Positions 1-7,740 of a stretch of 30,432 bases of DNA are shown here, one piece after another (within the stretch, counting starts at the first letter, position 1; the number at the start of each line of letters is the position of its first letter). Below the pieces are notes generated by a model. The model was not told the DNA's origin. It did no database searches and saw nothing but the letters and a program-made list of their open reading frames with translations. The position numbers and the translations under genes are program-made. The stretch is from a virus. The stretch is from the IMG/VR virus record IMGVR_UViG_3300042292_000862, positions 1 through 30,432 of that record; one strand, written 5' to 3'.

Positions 1-418
1 TCATTACCACAAGTTCGGCTAAATCCAATGAATCCTTAAAAAATTGAGGATAAAGCAATTGTTTACCTTTTGAGAAAGGCGGATTACCCACTACAATATC
101 AAATTTTCTATCTATCATTAAGCTATTTATTACTTCAATGCCAATACGCTTGGCGTACTCGGACTTTATCCAATGATCCGAGTAGAACGTTATGTTCTTT
201 GGGTTCACGCCATAATGATACACCAACGAGAACATCCATTCAACATTGAATATGACTAAAATGGTTTTATTGTGAACATCCACTTGGTCCAAGATTTCGT
301 GTACTAGCTTCTTGGGAGTGCGGACATTGTGGCTATCATCATAACGTAGGTGTGGTGGGGCAACATCAATCACCTTGTACAGTTTTGATAGTGTGTCGTG
401 ATTTGCAAAGTTATTCAT
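1..418 (-). CDS. DNA adenine-methylase-like protein, 3' end cut off by window
   Basis: The gene starts at ATG 418 and runs off the left edge, leaving 139 N-terminal residues. The clearest signal is DIVVGNPPF at residues 107-115. This is the NPPF/NPPY catalytic motif IV of amino-N6-adenine DNA methyltransferases, followed by SKGKQLLYPQFF, as in Eco57I-like and other phage methylases. Family members transfer a methyl group from S-adenosylmethionine to adenine in DNA, often to evade restriction. A conventional glycine-rich SAM-binding motif I is not obvious: the equivalent segment reads KTILVIFNVEWM. The cofactor site may therefore be divergent, or the protein may be inactive. A sigma70-like promoter lies immediately upstream, inside the tail of the helicase gene. 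The methylase fold assignment is likely; the target and activity are unknown. Confidence 0.65.
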   Translation of the reverse strand, partial: MNNFANHDTLSKLYKVIDVAPPHLRYDDSHNVRTPKKLVHEILDQVDVHNKTILVIFNVEWMFSLVYHYGVNPKNITFYSDHWIKSEYAKRIGIEVINSLMIDRKFDIVVGNPPFSKGKQLLYPQFFKDSLDLAELVVM

Positions 419-443
419 AAAATCCTCGTTAAGTGAAGTGGCT

Positions 444-471
444 ATTATACAGAATTAAATTTAAAAGTCAA
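444..471 (-). promoter_or_regulatory. Sigma70-type (early) promoter for the methylase-like gene
   Basis: On the minus strand TTGACT (466-471) is followed after 16 bases by TATAAT (444-449), with CTG directly before the -10 box. The start codon at 418 is about 26 bases beyond the -10. The -35 box lies within the last codons of the helicase gene. The same CTG-TATAAT arrangement recurs upstream of the helicase gene, which supports a real phage early promoter read by host RNA polymerase. Confidence 0.6.
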
Positions 472-1870
472 GACTAGAGATTAAATCATCAAAAGTTTCG
501 CTTTTTGCTACTTTATCCCAATACGCTCCCAATTCAATCTCATGAAAGATATTTTCAATATGAGTGGTGGCAGATTTCTTTGGATCATCGCCATAAGCGT
601 TTTCAATCGGATCAGATTCTGGAATATGAACTGGGCTAGTGATAACTACTTCATCATAGCTCAGGTCATATCCACCTTCACGAATGGCATGAACTACCCG
701 ATATACATTGGCTAAATCATCTTCGTTGCCGTTTACCACAGGAACCGATACCCATGCGCAAGTTTTTAGCTCAGGTGCTTTCTTATAAAGGCGAACTGCT
801 CTGCCAATAGTCTGTTGCAACTTCGTTTGGTCCATGCCTCTCAGCAACGCAACCCCGGTGATGCCATCAATATCAATACCCTCACTGAGAATATCGTAAT
901 GAAAAATTAAAGCAGATTGGCAATCTCGCATAATTTCCATAAATGCAGAACGATTTGTCTCAACGCCGTTTATGCTGGAACCAAATTTTGAAGTGATGCA
1001 AAAGATATCGTGATCTGGGAATTTACTCTTCAAAATTTTGGCATTCTCCTCAATTGTGCGAACAGCATTTGTGCCATTCATTGCGAAGATTATTTTGCTG
1101 AATCCCAAGTCCTCTGATAGTTCATGTTGTTTTGTTGCAATCTCAATAACCTTATCCAAAGTTGGATCTTCCACTTCCTCGTTTACTTCGCAATGAGCGA
1201 TGTGCATTCTCGGCGGTAGAATTACTCCCTTTGCAACCAACATGTCGGCAGTTACATTAGAAAGTTTTTTGCCATAAGCGATTTCATTATTGAGACCTCG
1301 TCCGAGGCATGATGCTGTGTGCTTTTCGGTGGCAGTAAAATATAACTTTACGCGAGCGGAAACATTCATCACGTCTACGTGAAAACCTTCGGCAACGCAG
1401 AATTGACTCTCGTCTGCAATCATCGTGTCGAAATTAATTCCCGCCAATCTTCCGCAAGAATGATATGTGCTGAATACCACGAGATCGCGATTTCTGAATT
1501 TTGCATTATCCAAGGCTTCAAGAATATCTGCCTTGCAAGTGGTCGTTGGAACATTGCCGAGAACAGAAAGACTTTGTGCATCCGGCTCATATTCACCGGA
1601 GTGAAATGCTGCTACGTTAAATCCGTTGCTTGCGAATTTGCGGTATTCATCAATCAGTTGGTTAACGAGTAGAATGCGAGGAGCAAGCACCAAATGAATG
1701 CGTGATTCTGAATTTTCACTCATTTGGTGATGCAATGCAGCAGCTTCAAGAAATGTCTTGCCGCCACCAGTTGGGATAACCACTCTGCCGCTAACTGAAC
1801 CGTTGCCAGCATAGATAGCAGCAATAATGTTGTTTAGAGTCTCGGTCTGATAATCGCGTAGTGTAATCAT
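461..1870 (-). CDS. SF2 DEAD/DEAH-type helicase (UvsW-like role possible)
   Basis: A 469-residue superfamily 2 helicase/translocase. Visible motifs in order are: an N-terminal RDYQ Q-motif-like segment (residues 5-8), Walker A PTGGGKT (33-39), motif Ia around LAPRILLVNQL, motif II DESQ (153-156) in place of the usual DEAH/DEAD, motif III FTAT (178-181), motif V ILSEGIDI (327-334) and motif VI QTIGRAVR (353-360). Such enzymes use ATP to move on or remodel DNA. In T4-like phages the comparable protein is UvsW, which unwinds branched recombination intermediates, and the neighbouring gp46/gp47 genes fit that role. The motifs also resemble helicase subunits of restriction systems, and the methylase-like gene lies directly downstream, so a modification-linked role cannot be excluded. 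The helicase family is certain; the specific job is inferred. Confidence 0.85.
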   Translation of the reverse strand: MITLRDYQTETLNNIIAAIYAGNGSVSGRVVIPTGGGKTFLEAAALHHQMSENSESRIHLVLAPRILLVNQLIDEYRKFASNGFNVAAFHSGEYEPDAQSLSVLGNVPTTTCKADILEALDNAKFRNRDLVVFSTYHSCGRLAGINFDTMIADESQFCVAEGFHVDVMNVSARVKLYFTATEKHTASCLGRGLNNEIAYGKKLSNVTADMLVAKGVILPPRMHIAHCEVNEEVEDPTLDKVIEIATKQHELSEDLGFSKIIFAMNGTNAVRTIEENAKILKSKFPDHDIFCITSKFGSSINGVETNRSAFMEIMRDCQSALIFHYDILSEGIDIDGITGVALLRGMDQTKLQQTIGRAVRLYKKAPELKTCAWVSVPVVNGNEDDLANVYRVVHAIREGGYDLSYDEVVITSPVHIPESDPIENAYGDDPKKSATTHIENIFHEIELGAYWDKVAKSETFDDLISSLDF

Positions 1871-1919
1871 TTAATGCCTCTTTAAAATTTTGAATCGGAA
1901 CAGCCCGACCGTGAGAGGC

Positions 1920-1947
1920 ATTATACAGAAAAAATTCAGAATGTCAA
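1920..1947 (-). promoter_or_regulatory. Consensus sigma70 (early) promoter for the helicase gene
   Basis: On the minus strand a perfect TTGACA (1942-1947) is followed after 16 bases by a perfect TATAAT (1920-1925), again preceded by CTG. The helicase start is about 50 bases downstream. The -35 box overlaps the final codons of the deaminase gene. This is the strongest promoter match in the window. Confidence 0.75.
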
Positions 1948-2378
1948 CTATTATGTTTGATTATTTCTACCTCGCATTGTTTCAGAAATTCCACCCCATG
2001 ATCACACCGATAATCCTCAATATAATGCACAGACACGATGCCCGCTTGATAAATCAACTTAGCGCAATGAATACAAGGACTATGAGTACAAAACAACGAT
2101 GATCCTATTCCGCTTAATGTAGATTTCGCTAATTTCATCAAGGCGTTTGATTCCGCATGAAGTACGTAATCGTATGTTTTAAGAGAACCGTCTTCCAATT
2201 CATATTCACATTGATTGAGCCAACCACCACGCCCAGCAGCCGGTACACCATTCCACCCATACAGCAAAGCGTCTTCTGTAGTAACTAACACACATCCTAC
2301 TTGAAGTTTTTTCGCTCTGCTCAATTGTGCTGTTCGTTTAGCTAAATCAAGGTAAAATTCTATCATTCGTTGTTTCAT
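1944..2378 (-). CDS. cd: Deoxycytidylate (dCMP) deaminase-like protein
   Basis: A 144-residue zinc-dependent cytidine/deoxycytidylate deaminase. The zinc and catalytic signature is complete: HAE at residues 74-76 supplies the histidine ligand and the catalytic glutamate, and PCIHC (101-105) supplies two cysteine ligands. The fold follows the usual order, with GCVLVTTEDALLYGWNG as the early core strand. In T4-like phages dCMP deaminase turns dCMP into dUMP to feed thymidylate synthesis during phage DNA replication. The start codon overlaps the stop of gp46 by four bases (ATGA), so translation is probably coupled. T4's enzyme is longer (193 residues) and has extra zinc and allosteric elements; this one is compact. 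Another nucleotide deaminase of the same superfamily is the main alternative. Confidence 0.8.
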   Translation of the reverse strand: MKQRMIEFYLDLAKRTAQLSRAKKLQVGCVLVTTEDALLYGWNGVPAAGRGGWLNQCEYELEDGSLKTYDYVLHAESNALMKLAKSTLSGIGSSLFCTHSPCIHCAKLIYQAGIVSVHYIEDYRCDHGVEFLKQCEVEIIKHNS

Positions 2379-4135
2379 GATGCCTCCTCGCTAAATGAGG
2401 TGAATCCATTTTCTTTAACTACCAACAATTTTCTATCTACTCTGCTCAATAGTTCTTCGCGGTGTGATACCAAGAATATGCTCTTTTGTCTATCGCGTGA
2501 AATCTTCTTCAATACTGATAACGCATTCTCAACACCAGTAGAATCCAATCCGGCATCAATCATTTCATCTATCAATAAAAGATTGATGGATGAAAAAAGA
2601 CTTTCAAACACGTCTCTAAATGCGAAGCTCAATGATAGTGTTAATCGGGTCATCTCACCCCTGCTAAGATTGCCAAAGCACATTTCTCTGCCGTATTCTT
2701 CAATAGATACTGATAAATCATTTTGAAATTTTACAACATGAGGTAAGCCCATTCTATCCAAATAATGCGTCAACCTTGAATTTAGATAAGCTAGATTCTG
2801 ATCAATGATTTTTTTACGAATAAAGCTATCTTTGCTGGTTAGCAATTTTAGCAGAAAATCTTGGTGTTCGTTTATTCGTGTCAGTTCATTGAGCTTATCG
2901 TAGCTAATTTCTTGTAATGCACGATGTTTCATATCATCAATCTGTTCGCCATAAGGATCATGGTCGTTGATTCTACTATTCATCTGTTGTTCAAGTGATT
3001 CTACCGCATGGCGATGATTTAATGCTTGCTCAAGCGTATTGTAAAAAACGGTAGGTCGCTTGCCAATATCACCCAACTCATCAATAATTTTTTTATGTTC
3101 ATGCCATTGAGTATCGTTTGATAACCACTGCGTCACCGCTTCTTGTAGCATTTCGCTCTTTGATTGGATGATTTCATTTTGTTTTTCATCGTGTAGCTCT
3201 TGACCACAAGCGTAACATTTATGTGATTCAAGTGCCTCAATTTCTGTTTTTAGCTTACTCTGAGTTTTCTCTAATCGCTTTTGTTCGGAATCAATTGATT
3301 TAATCCACTTTTCGGCCTCGGTGATCGCTGTGCTTTTAATCAACCATTCTTCCAAATTTTTATGACCTTGAATTTCAGATTCAATTTCAACGTGTGATAG
3401 ATCGTCTAATGCGTTTTTGAATGATTCAATATCTTGAGCTTGTTTATTGAGCCATAATTTTTGTCGTTTGATTAAGCTATCAATTTGCTCTTGAATTTTA
3501 TTGTTGGCTTCATTGATTGCTTTTATTCTGAATTCTTCTTGAGATATAGAATCTCTGGTTGCTTTTGATTGCTCTTTTATTTTTTCTGCTCGTTCACTTA
3601 ACTGAGTGATTCCTAATAGTTGTTCAATAATTACTCGCTGATCGTTCGTCTTGAGTGCTAAAAACGATTCAGTATAGGTGTTGATAGCTACAATATGCTT
3701 GAACATATCATGACTGATGCCTATCAATTTTTCAATCGCGTATTGCGTTTCTCGGCTATCACCCTGAGCTTCATCATTGAATTTTTGCTCTTGGTCGTTT
3801 ACATAAAATTTAAGAATGTTTGGCCTTCTTCCTCGTTCAATTCTGTATTCCTTATCATTGATTGTAAAGTCAATGCTCACCAACATATTTTTATTGTTGG
3901 TTAGATTGATAAGATTATCTTTTTTAATTGAGCTAATAGATTGACCATATAGCGCATATGAAATAGCTTGAAGAATGGAAGTTTTTCCAGTTCCATTTCT
4001 GCTACCATCACCACCAAGATCAATGTTTTCGCCTAAGATCAACGTCAGTTCGTTTGTCCCAAGATGAATTCCTTGAGACGACGCTCCGATTGATAGAAAA
4101 TTTTTGAGTGTAATATTGTTGAGTTTAATTGTCAT
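2375..4135 (-). CDS. 46: gp46-like recombination nuclease ATPase subunit (Rad50/SbcC family)
   Basis: A 586-residue SMC-type ATPase, close in length to T4 gp46 (560). Order of elements: N-terminal ABC half with Walker A SRNGTGKTS (residues 45-53); a charged coiled-coil region (about 180-300); a zinc hook CYAC (Cys307, Cys310) at the hairpin tip; a returning coiled coil (about 315-435); then the C-terminal ABC half with signature LSRGE (490-494), Walker B LLLIDE (519-524), a D-loop and the H-loop SH (557-558). With gp47 it forms the Mre11-Rad50-like complex that resects DNA ends for recombination-dependent replication and helps degrade host DNA. It overlaps the deaminase gene by four bases and follows the 120-residue ORF after nine bases. 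Confidence 0.93.
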   Translation of the reverse strand: MTIKLNNITLKNFLSIGASSQGIHLGTNELTLILGENIDLGGDGSRNGTGKTSILQAISYALYGQSISSIKKDNLINLTNNKNMLVSIDFTINDKEYRIERGRRPNILKFYVNDQEQKFNDEAQGDSRETQYAIEKLIGISHDMFKHIVAINTYTESFLALKTNDQRVIIEQLLGITQLSERAEKIKEQSKATRDSISQEEFRIKAINEANNKIQEQIDSLIKRQKLWLNKQAQDIESFKNALDDLSHVEIESEIQGHKNLEEWLIKSTAITEAEKWIKSIDSEQKRLEKTQSKLKTEIEALESHKCYACGQELHDEKQNEIIQSKSEMLQEAVTQWLSNDTQWHEHKKIIDELGDIGKRPTVFYNTLEQALNHRHAVESLEQQMNSRINDHDPYGEQIDDMKHRALQEISYDKLNELTRINEHQDFLLKLLTSKDSFIRKKIIDQNLAYLNSRLTHYLDRMGLPHVVKFQNDLSVSIEEYGREMCFGNLSRGEMTRLTLSLSFAFRDVFESLFSSINLLLIDEMIDAGLDSTGVENALSVLKKISRDRQKSIFLVSHREELLSRVDRKLLVVKENGFTSFSEEAS

Positions 4136-4144
4136 TTTAATCTG

Positions 4145-4507
4145 TTACTCTGATATGGGCTTGATTGATTGCAAGAAATCCAATGTATCTATGCGTTCTT
4201 TCCAGAAATCTAAAATTACAAAACGATTTCGGTGAATCCACCACTTCACCGCTTCTAGATCATCTGATGATAACTTGCAGTGTCCTCGCACAATAAGATC
4301 ACTTAAATCAATAGAAAATACGTCATGTTCATTAACTCCTCCGGCTATATTAGACACCTTTACTCTACACTCGTGTTTAGCTGCGCCTTTTGGCGAACAA
4401 AAAACCGTGACAGGTAAACCAGTCCGTTTTGAAGGAATATTTGACATTTCATATAGATCGGCTCTCTCTGCGATATTCAATGTCTTTCTGAACCATTCAA
4501 TGATCAT
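4145..4507 (-). CDS. Small conserved-looking protein of unknown function between gp46 and gp47
   Basis: A 120-residue soluble protein with no signal peptide or membrane segment. I cannot assign a named family. The central part (LPVTVFCSPKGAAKHECRV, then a beta-rich segment FSIDLSDLIVRG) and the C-terminal KLSSDDLEAVKWWIHRNRFVILDFWK look like a compact alpha/beta domain. I recall similar sequences in other phages and bacteria without a function. Its ATG overlaps the gp47 stop by four bases (4504-4507), and gp46 begins nine bases after its end. It is therefore made together with the nuclease subunits and could be an accessory or regulator of that complex; this is inference from position only. 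Confidence 0.75.
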   Translation of the reverse strand: MIIEWFRKTLNIAERADLYEMSNIPSKRTGLPVTVFCSPKGAAKHECRVKVSNIAGGVNEHDVFSIDLSDLIVRGHCKLSSDDLEAVKWWIHRNRFVILDFWKERIDTLDFLQSIKPISE

Positions 4508-5520
4508 AGGTTCTGATAAATTGAAAGGAGTAGTTTTGGATCATAAAATTCGCTATTGATGTTGGTCAATTGGGAAGTTACGATTTGGTCAATAGATTCA
4601 AACACGATCTCGCCGGGTGATAGGTCAACGTCGACTTGATTATTTTTAATAGGTATGAGCGTCATTTCTCTTAATGAATAGTCTCTGATAAATGTATCCT
4701 TGATAAAATTGGCTTCTTCGTAACTGATATCAATGTCCAAATCAACCTTGAGATGCATATTCGCCTTCAATATCGTGGGCGCTGTGTCAATCAGTGTACT
4801 TAATTTGGTTGCAGAATACAATGGCTGATTTGGCCATGAATAATACTCTGGTTCGTTGCCCCATTCAAGAATCATACAACCGCGTTCGCTATCGCCAGTG
4901 TCCGAAAAATTGTGGGGAAAAGCGTTTCCAATGTAATGAATGTTGTTTTTACACTGGCGTAAATGAAAATGACCAGAAAAGACTTTTTCTATCTTGTCAA
5001 AATCTTCATTGCGAATTGAACCATGATCGGGCATCGTAACTAAAGAGTTCATCTTAAAGTGAGGTAATTCAAAGTGGCCAAAAACGTATTTTGATTTTAT
5101 TTTTTGAATACGCTTATGCTCATCTTCTACTATCCATGGAACAATCGTAACATCGCCTTCTGATAACCAATTATCGCATAGAACAATGTTATCCAAGTGT
5201 TTCGCCCATTCAAGCGAATTTACCTCACGACTGTTTTTTAGAAAAGAATCATGATTCCCTACGATAAAGTAGAAACGATCAAACGCCTTTGCTAACTTTT
5301 CCAAAGCAATCAGTGAATATTGCAATGTTCTGATATTGAGTGAGGCTCTATTGTTGTGCCAATCACCAAGGAACATACCAGTCTCGCAATTCTGCTCTTT
5401 AGCAGTGGCGATAAACCAATCAATAAATTCCATGCAATCATTGTTGTGAATAACACTATCGGACTTGAGTCCTAAATGGAGGTCCGTGAAAACTGCCGCT
5501 TTTTTAAATAAATTAGACAT
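4504..5520 (-). CDS. 47: gp47-like recombination endonuclease (Mre11/SbcD metallophosphoesterase)
   Basis: A 338-residue calcineurin-like phosphoesterase, nearly the same length as T4 gp47 (339). All five metal-site blocks are present: DLHLG (residues 13-17), GDWHN (52-56), GNHD (88-91), GHFE (148-151) and GHFH (183-186). The C-terminal third is the capping and partner-binding part. It is the nuclease subunit that works with gp46 to process double-strand ends during recombination-dependent replication. It is the first gene of the coupled gp47-ORF-gp46-cd run. The start ATG is preceded by AGGA seven bases upstream, and that AGGA lies within a predicted leader stem (see the leader hairpin entry). 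Confidence 0.93.
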   Translation of the reverse strand: MSNLFKKAAVFTDLHLGLKSDSVIHNNDCMEFIDWFIATAKEQNCETGMFLGDWHNNRASLNIRTLQYSLIALEKLAKAFDRFYFIVGNHDSFLKNSREVNSLEWAKHLDNIVLCDNWLSEGDVTIVPWIVEDEHKRIQKIKSKYVFGHFELPHFKMNSLVTMPDHGSIRNEDFDKIEKVFSGHFHLRQCKNNIHYIGNAFPHNFSDTGDSERGCMILEWGNEPEYYSWPNQPLYSATKLSTLIDTAPTILKANMHLKVDLDIDISYEEANFIKDTFIRDYSLREMTLIPIKNNQVDVDLSPGEIVFESIDQIVTSQLTNINSEFYDPKLLLSIYQNL

Positions 5521-5524
5521 AAAA

Positions 5525-5575
5525 AATCCTACGATAATAATGCAAACATCAGTCTACATCATCTATCATAGGATT
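5525..5575 (-). promoter_or_regulatory. Leader hairpin covering the gp47 ribosome binding site, or gp55 terminator
   Basis: Arms at 5525-5536 and 5564-5575 pair over 12 positions in the minus-strand RNA, with one G-U pair and a 27-base loop. The 3' arm contains the AGGA Shine-Dalgarno sequence of gp47 and is followed directly by six U and then the AUG. The structure could hide the ribosome site. Because it follows gp55 and ends in a U run, it could also act as a weak intrinsic terminator. The stem is AT-rich and the loop long, so stability is uncertain. Confidence 0.4.
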
Positions 5576-5584
5576 GCAAGCTTT

Positions 5585-6457
5585 TTAATGTTCTTCTGAA
5601 TTATGCGCTTTTAATTGAGCCTCAAACACGCCTTGTTGCTGCCTTGACCAACTCGGGTTGAGTCCATTTGCTTCAAGTAGATCATCACGTAAATTTTGAG
5701 CAACTTTTTCATTGTTCAGAATGCGTCTGAATGCATTGGTTACACAGCAAGTGAAGTATGCAAATGGATTGCTACCCTTGGATTCATCAAATTTTAATCC
5801 ACTGATTGACAATTGTAACAATGCCTGATTTCTCATTTCATCTACATAAGAATATGAGCGCCAATTTCCTTTGCTGGAATATCGTTCACATAATTTCATG
5901 AACATCATACCCAATTTATTGGTTATTTGCCCGTGCGTTTGGCAAAATTCTCCATTTTCCAAATCACCCGACCAATGACTTTTCCCGACAATATACGGTA
6001 TCTTATTCTCATCAAGGCGATAGTGATAAAACGGCGGAAAATTCAGTACGACGTATTTTGTGCTGATAGGATTGTCATCATTGATGACATCATCTACTTC
6101 TGGTGATATGTCCGAGAAATCAAATACATCAGTGATATTGATCTTCTTGGTTTTAGTTTTTGCTTCTTTTGGAACAGCTAATGGAATATGATCCCAACAT
6201 GGGACTCGGAATACTAAATCTGTGTGAGAAATCTTTTTTGGATCAATCTCAGCGATTCCTTCCTTCTTCAATCTATCAGCCTTGAGCCTCTTTGCCTCTG
6301 AAATAGTTAAGCGATTTATTTTTTCAACGCTGGGTAAAATAATGTCATATTGATGATCGGTGTCCTTGTTCTGAAAACTACAGTAAGTGATTTTACTGTT
6401 ATGAATCTCTTTTAGAAGATCGCGATTGTTTAGATAATTTACTTTGCTCGGTGTCAC
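5585..6457 (-). CDS. 55: gp55-like late-transcription sigma factor with N-terminal extension
   Basis: I choose the GTG at 6457, giving 290 residues. It is preceded by AGGAGG four bases upstream, and the protein then begins with the T4-like-looking SKVNYLNNRDLLKEIH. An upstream in-frame GTG at 6478 would add seven residues. The C-terminal half carries the gp55/sigma-2-like core: a segment around NWRSYSYVDEM, then QALLQLSISGLKFDESKG, NPFAYFT and NAFRRILNNEK (about residues 180-263). In T4, gp55 replaces sigma70 on host RNA polymerase, recognises TATAAATA -10 boxes and needs the sliding clamp and gp33 for activation. T4 gp55 has 185 residues, so roughly 100 or more N-terminal residues are extra here. 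CATAAATA boxes upstream of the baseplate genes are its probable targets. Confidence 0.85.
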   Translation of the reverse strand: MTPSKVNYLNNRDLLKEIHNSKITYCSFQNKDTDHQYDIILPSVEKINRLTISEAKRLKADRLKKEGIAEIDPKKISHTDLVFRVPCWDHIPLAVPKEAKTKTKKINITDVFDFSDISPEVDDVINDDNPISTKYVVLNFPPFYHYRLDENKIPYIVGKSHWSGDLENGEFCQTHGQITNKLGMMFMKLCERYSSKGNWRSYSYVDEMRNQALLQLSISGLKFDESKGSNPFAYFTCCVTNAFRRILNNEKVAQNLRDDLLEANGLNPSWSRQQQGVFEAQLKAHNSEEH

Positions 6458-6486
6458 TATTCCTCCTCTGTTACACACATGAGTAT

Positions 6487-6515
6487 AATATATCAGATAA
6501 TATCATCCTATGCAA
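6487..6515 (-). promoter_or_regulatory. Possible sigma70-like promoter for gp55
   Basis: On the minus strand TTGCAT (6510-6515), a 17-base spacer and TATATT (6487-6492) lie about 30 bases before the chosen gp55 start. Both boxes deviate from consensus, and the AT-rich context makes chance matches likely. Confidence 0.35.
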
Positions 6516-6538
6516 GAAAAATTTCACTATTTTTCAAG

Positions 6539-6546
6539 CATAAATA
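6539..6546 (+). promoter_or_regulatory. Late promoter (CATAAATA) for the baseplate operon
   Basis: CATAAATA, preceded by G and one base from the T4 late consensus TATAAATA, lies 21 bases before the first baseplate gene. Initiation a few bases downstream would give a short leader. The same G-CATAAATA occurs in front of gp6 and in front of the giant structural gene, which are also expected late genes. Confidence 0.7.
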
Positions 6547-6567
6547 ATACAATACCGTGGAAAAACT

Positions 6568-7437
6568 ATGCCAGAACCATATACTTTAGACCCTGTAAAT
6601 GAACTTAATGCTGCCACACAAGGCTCAGTATTAAATGCTCAGTTACAGCAATCTATCACTAATCAAACAAGTTTATACAATAATGGTGACTGGCGTTTTA
6701 GAATAAGTCTTGCGCCTCAAAGTGATTATTTATATAACGCAAGTCCTGCTGGCATATTAGAGCCACTTAAAGTCACCGATGGTGTTATTTTTCCATATAC
6801 TCCACAAGTATCTACATCGTATAAAGCTAACTACGCGCCGTATCAATTGACTCACTCAAATTATTTGGGGCAATTTTATCAAGGTAGTTCGGTTGACCAA
6901 GTTGATATCTCGGGTGTTTTTACAGCACAAGATACATTTGAAGCTAATTACTTGTTGGCGGTAATTCACTTTTTTAGATCAGTAACCAAGATGTTTTATG
7001 GTCAAGATGCAGAAAGAGGTAGCCCACCACCATTGGTTTATTTGACCGGATTCGGGCCTAATCAATTTATTGAGCATACTGCTGTGGTGTCCAATTTTGC
7101 ATACCAATTGCCACCAGACGTAGATTACATACGTTCAAAAGTTCAAAATACCGGTATTGATTTTTCCAATCAGAGACCAAAACAGAACTCTACATTGACT
7201 AATTTATCATTGGCGGCAACCAGATTGCAGACTGCCGGACTAACCTCGGGTGCTATTCCCCCTAATGCGTTCGCTACACAATCGCCCAATTTAGGTGCAA
7301 GTATTCCAACTTATGTTCCAACTAAAATGACTATCAATATTTCTGTTTTACCGATGCAAACAAGAAGACAAGTGAGTCAATCGTTTAGCTTAAAAGGCTT
7401 CGCTACGGGCGCTTTATTAAAGGGAGGTATGTGGTAA
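6568..7437 (+). CDS. Baseplate tail-tube cap/initiator-like protein (gp48/gp54 type)
   Basis: A 289-residue protein, first gene of the plus-strand baseplate operon. Its middle part, VDISGVFTAQDTFEANYLL followed by AVIHFFRSVTKMFYGQD (about residues 112-148), then PPPLVYLTGFG and YQLPPDVDYIR, matches my memory of cyanophage and marine T4-like proteins annotated as baseplate tube cap or tube initiator. Such proteins sit on the baseplate hub and start polymerisation of the tail tube. T4 gp48 has 364 residues and gp54 has 320, so this is somewhat shorter. I cannot decide between the two. The next gene starts in the TAATG overlap at its stop codon, showing tight coupling. Confidence 0.65.
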   Translation: MPEPYTLDPVNELNAATQGSVLNAQLQQSITNQTSLYNNGDWRFRISLAPQSDYLYNASPAGILEPLKVTDGVIFPYTPQVSTSYKANYAPYQLTHSNYLGQFYQGSSVDQVDISGVFTAQDTFEANYLLAVIHFFRSVTKMFYGQDAERGSPPPLVYLTGFGPNQFIEHTAVVSNFAYQLPPDVDYIRSKVQNTGIDFSNQRPKQNSTLTNLSLAATRLQTAGLTSGAIPPNAFATQSPNLGASIPTYVPTKMTINISVLPMQTRRQVSQSFSLKGFATGALLKGGMW

Positions 7438-7739
7438 TGACTGTTGTATATCCAGCAACCAGCCCCTATTACCTTACGCCATTTGAATCATTTTATCTTG
7501 GTCCTTGGGTAAATCGTCCTATTCCAAAAGAGACTGACGATAGATTATTTGTTATTAACGCGACATATCAATATAGACCTGATTTATTGGCAAACGATTT
7601 GTATTCCAATTCTGGATTATGGTGGGTATTTTACCAAAGAAATCCTAATACATTGACAGCACCTCCTTATGATTTTACGGACGGTGTTCAAATTTATTTG
7701 CCAAAAGTCACGACATTAAAAGCAGCATTAGGATACTAA
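7437..7739 (+). CDS. 53: gp53-like baseplate wedge protein
   Basis: A 100-residue protein starting at ATG 7437 in a TAATG overlap with the previous gene, with GGGAGG nine bases upstream. A GTG at 7431 is also in frame but sits too close to that ribosome site. The sequence PDLLANDLYSNSGLWWVFYQ, then RNPNTLTAPPYDFTDGVQIYLPK, is the typical gp53 tail: a LysM-like fold in which a low-register structure ends in an IYLPK strand. T4 gp53 (196 residues) joins adjacent wedges of the baseplate. Small marine phage versions of about this size are common in my memory. It is followed one base later by the large hub-like gene. Confidence 0.8.
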   Translation: MTVVYPATSPYYLTPFESFYLGPWVNRPIPKETDDRLFVINATYQYRPDLLANDLYSNSGLWWVFYQRNPNTLTAPPYDFTDGVQIYLPKVTTLKAALGY

Positions 7740-7740
7740 T

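Noticed and set aside
1379-1672. Plus-strand ORF of 97 codons inside the helicase gene
   Set aside because: It lies wholly antisense to a gene with complete helicase motifs, has no ribosome site, and its product is not protein-like.
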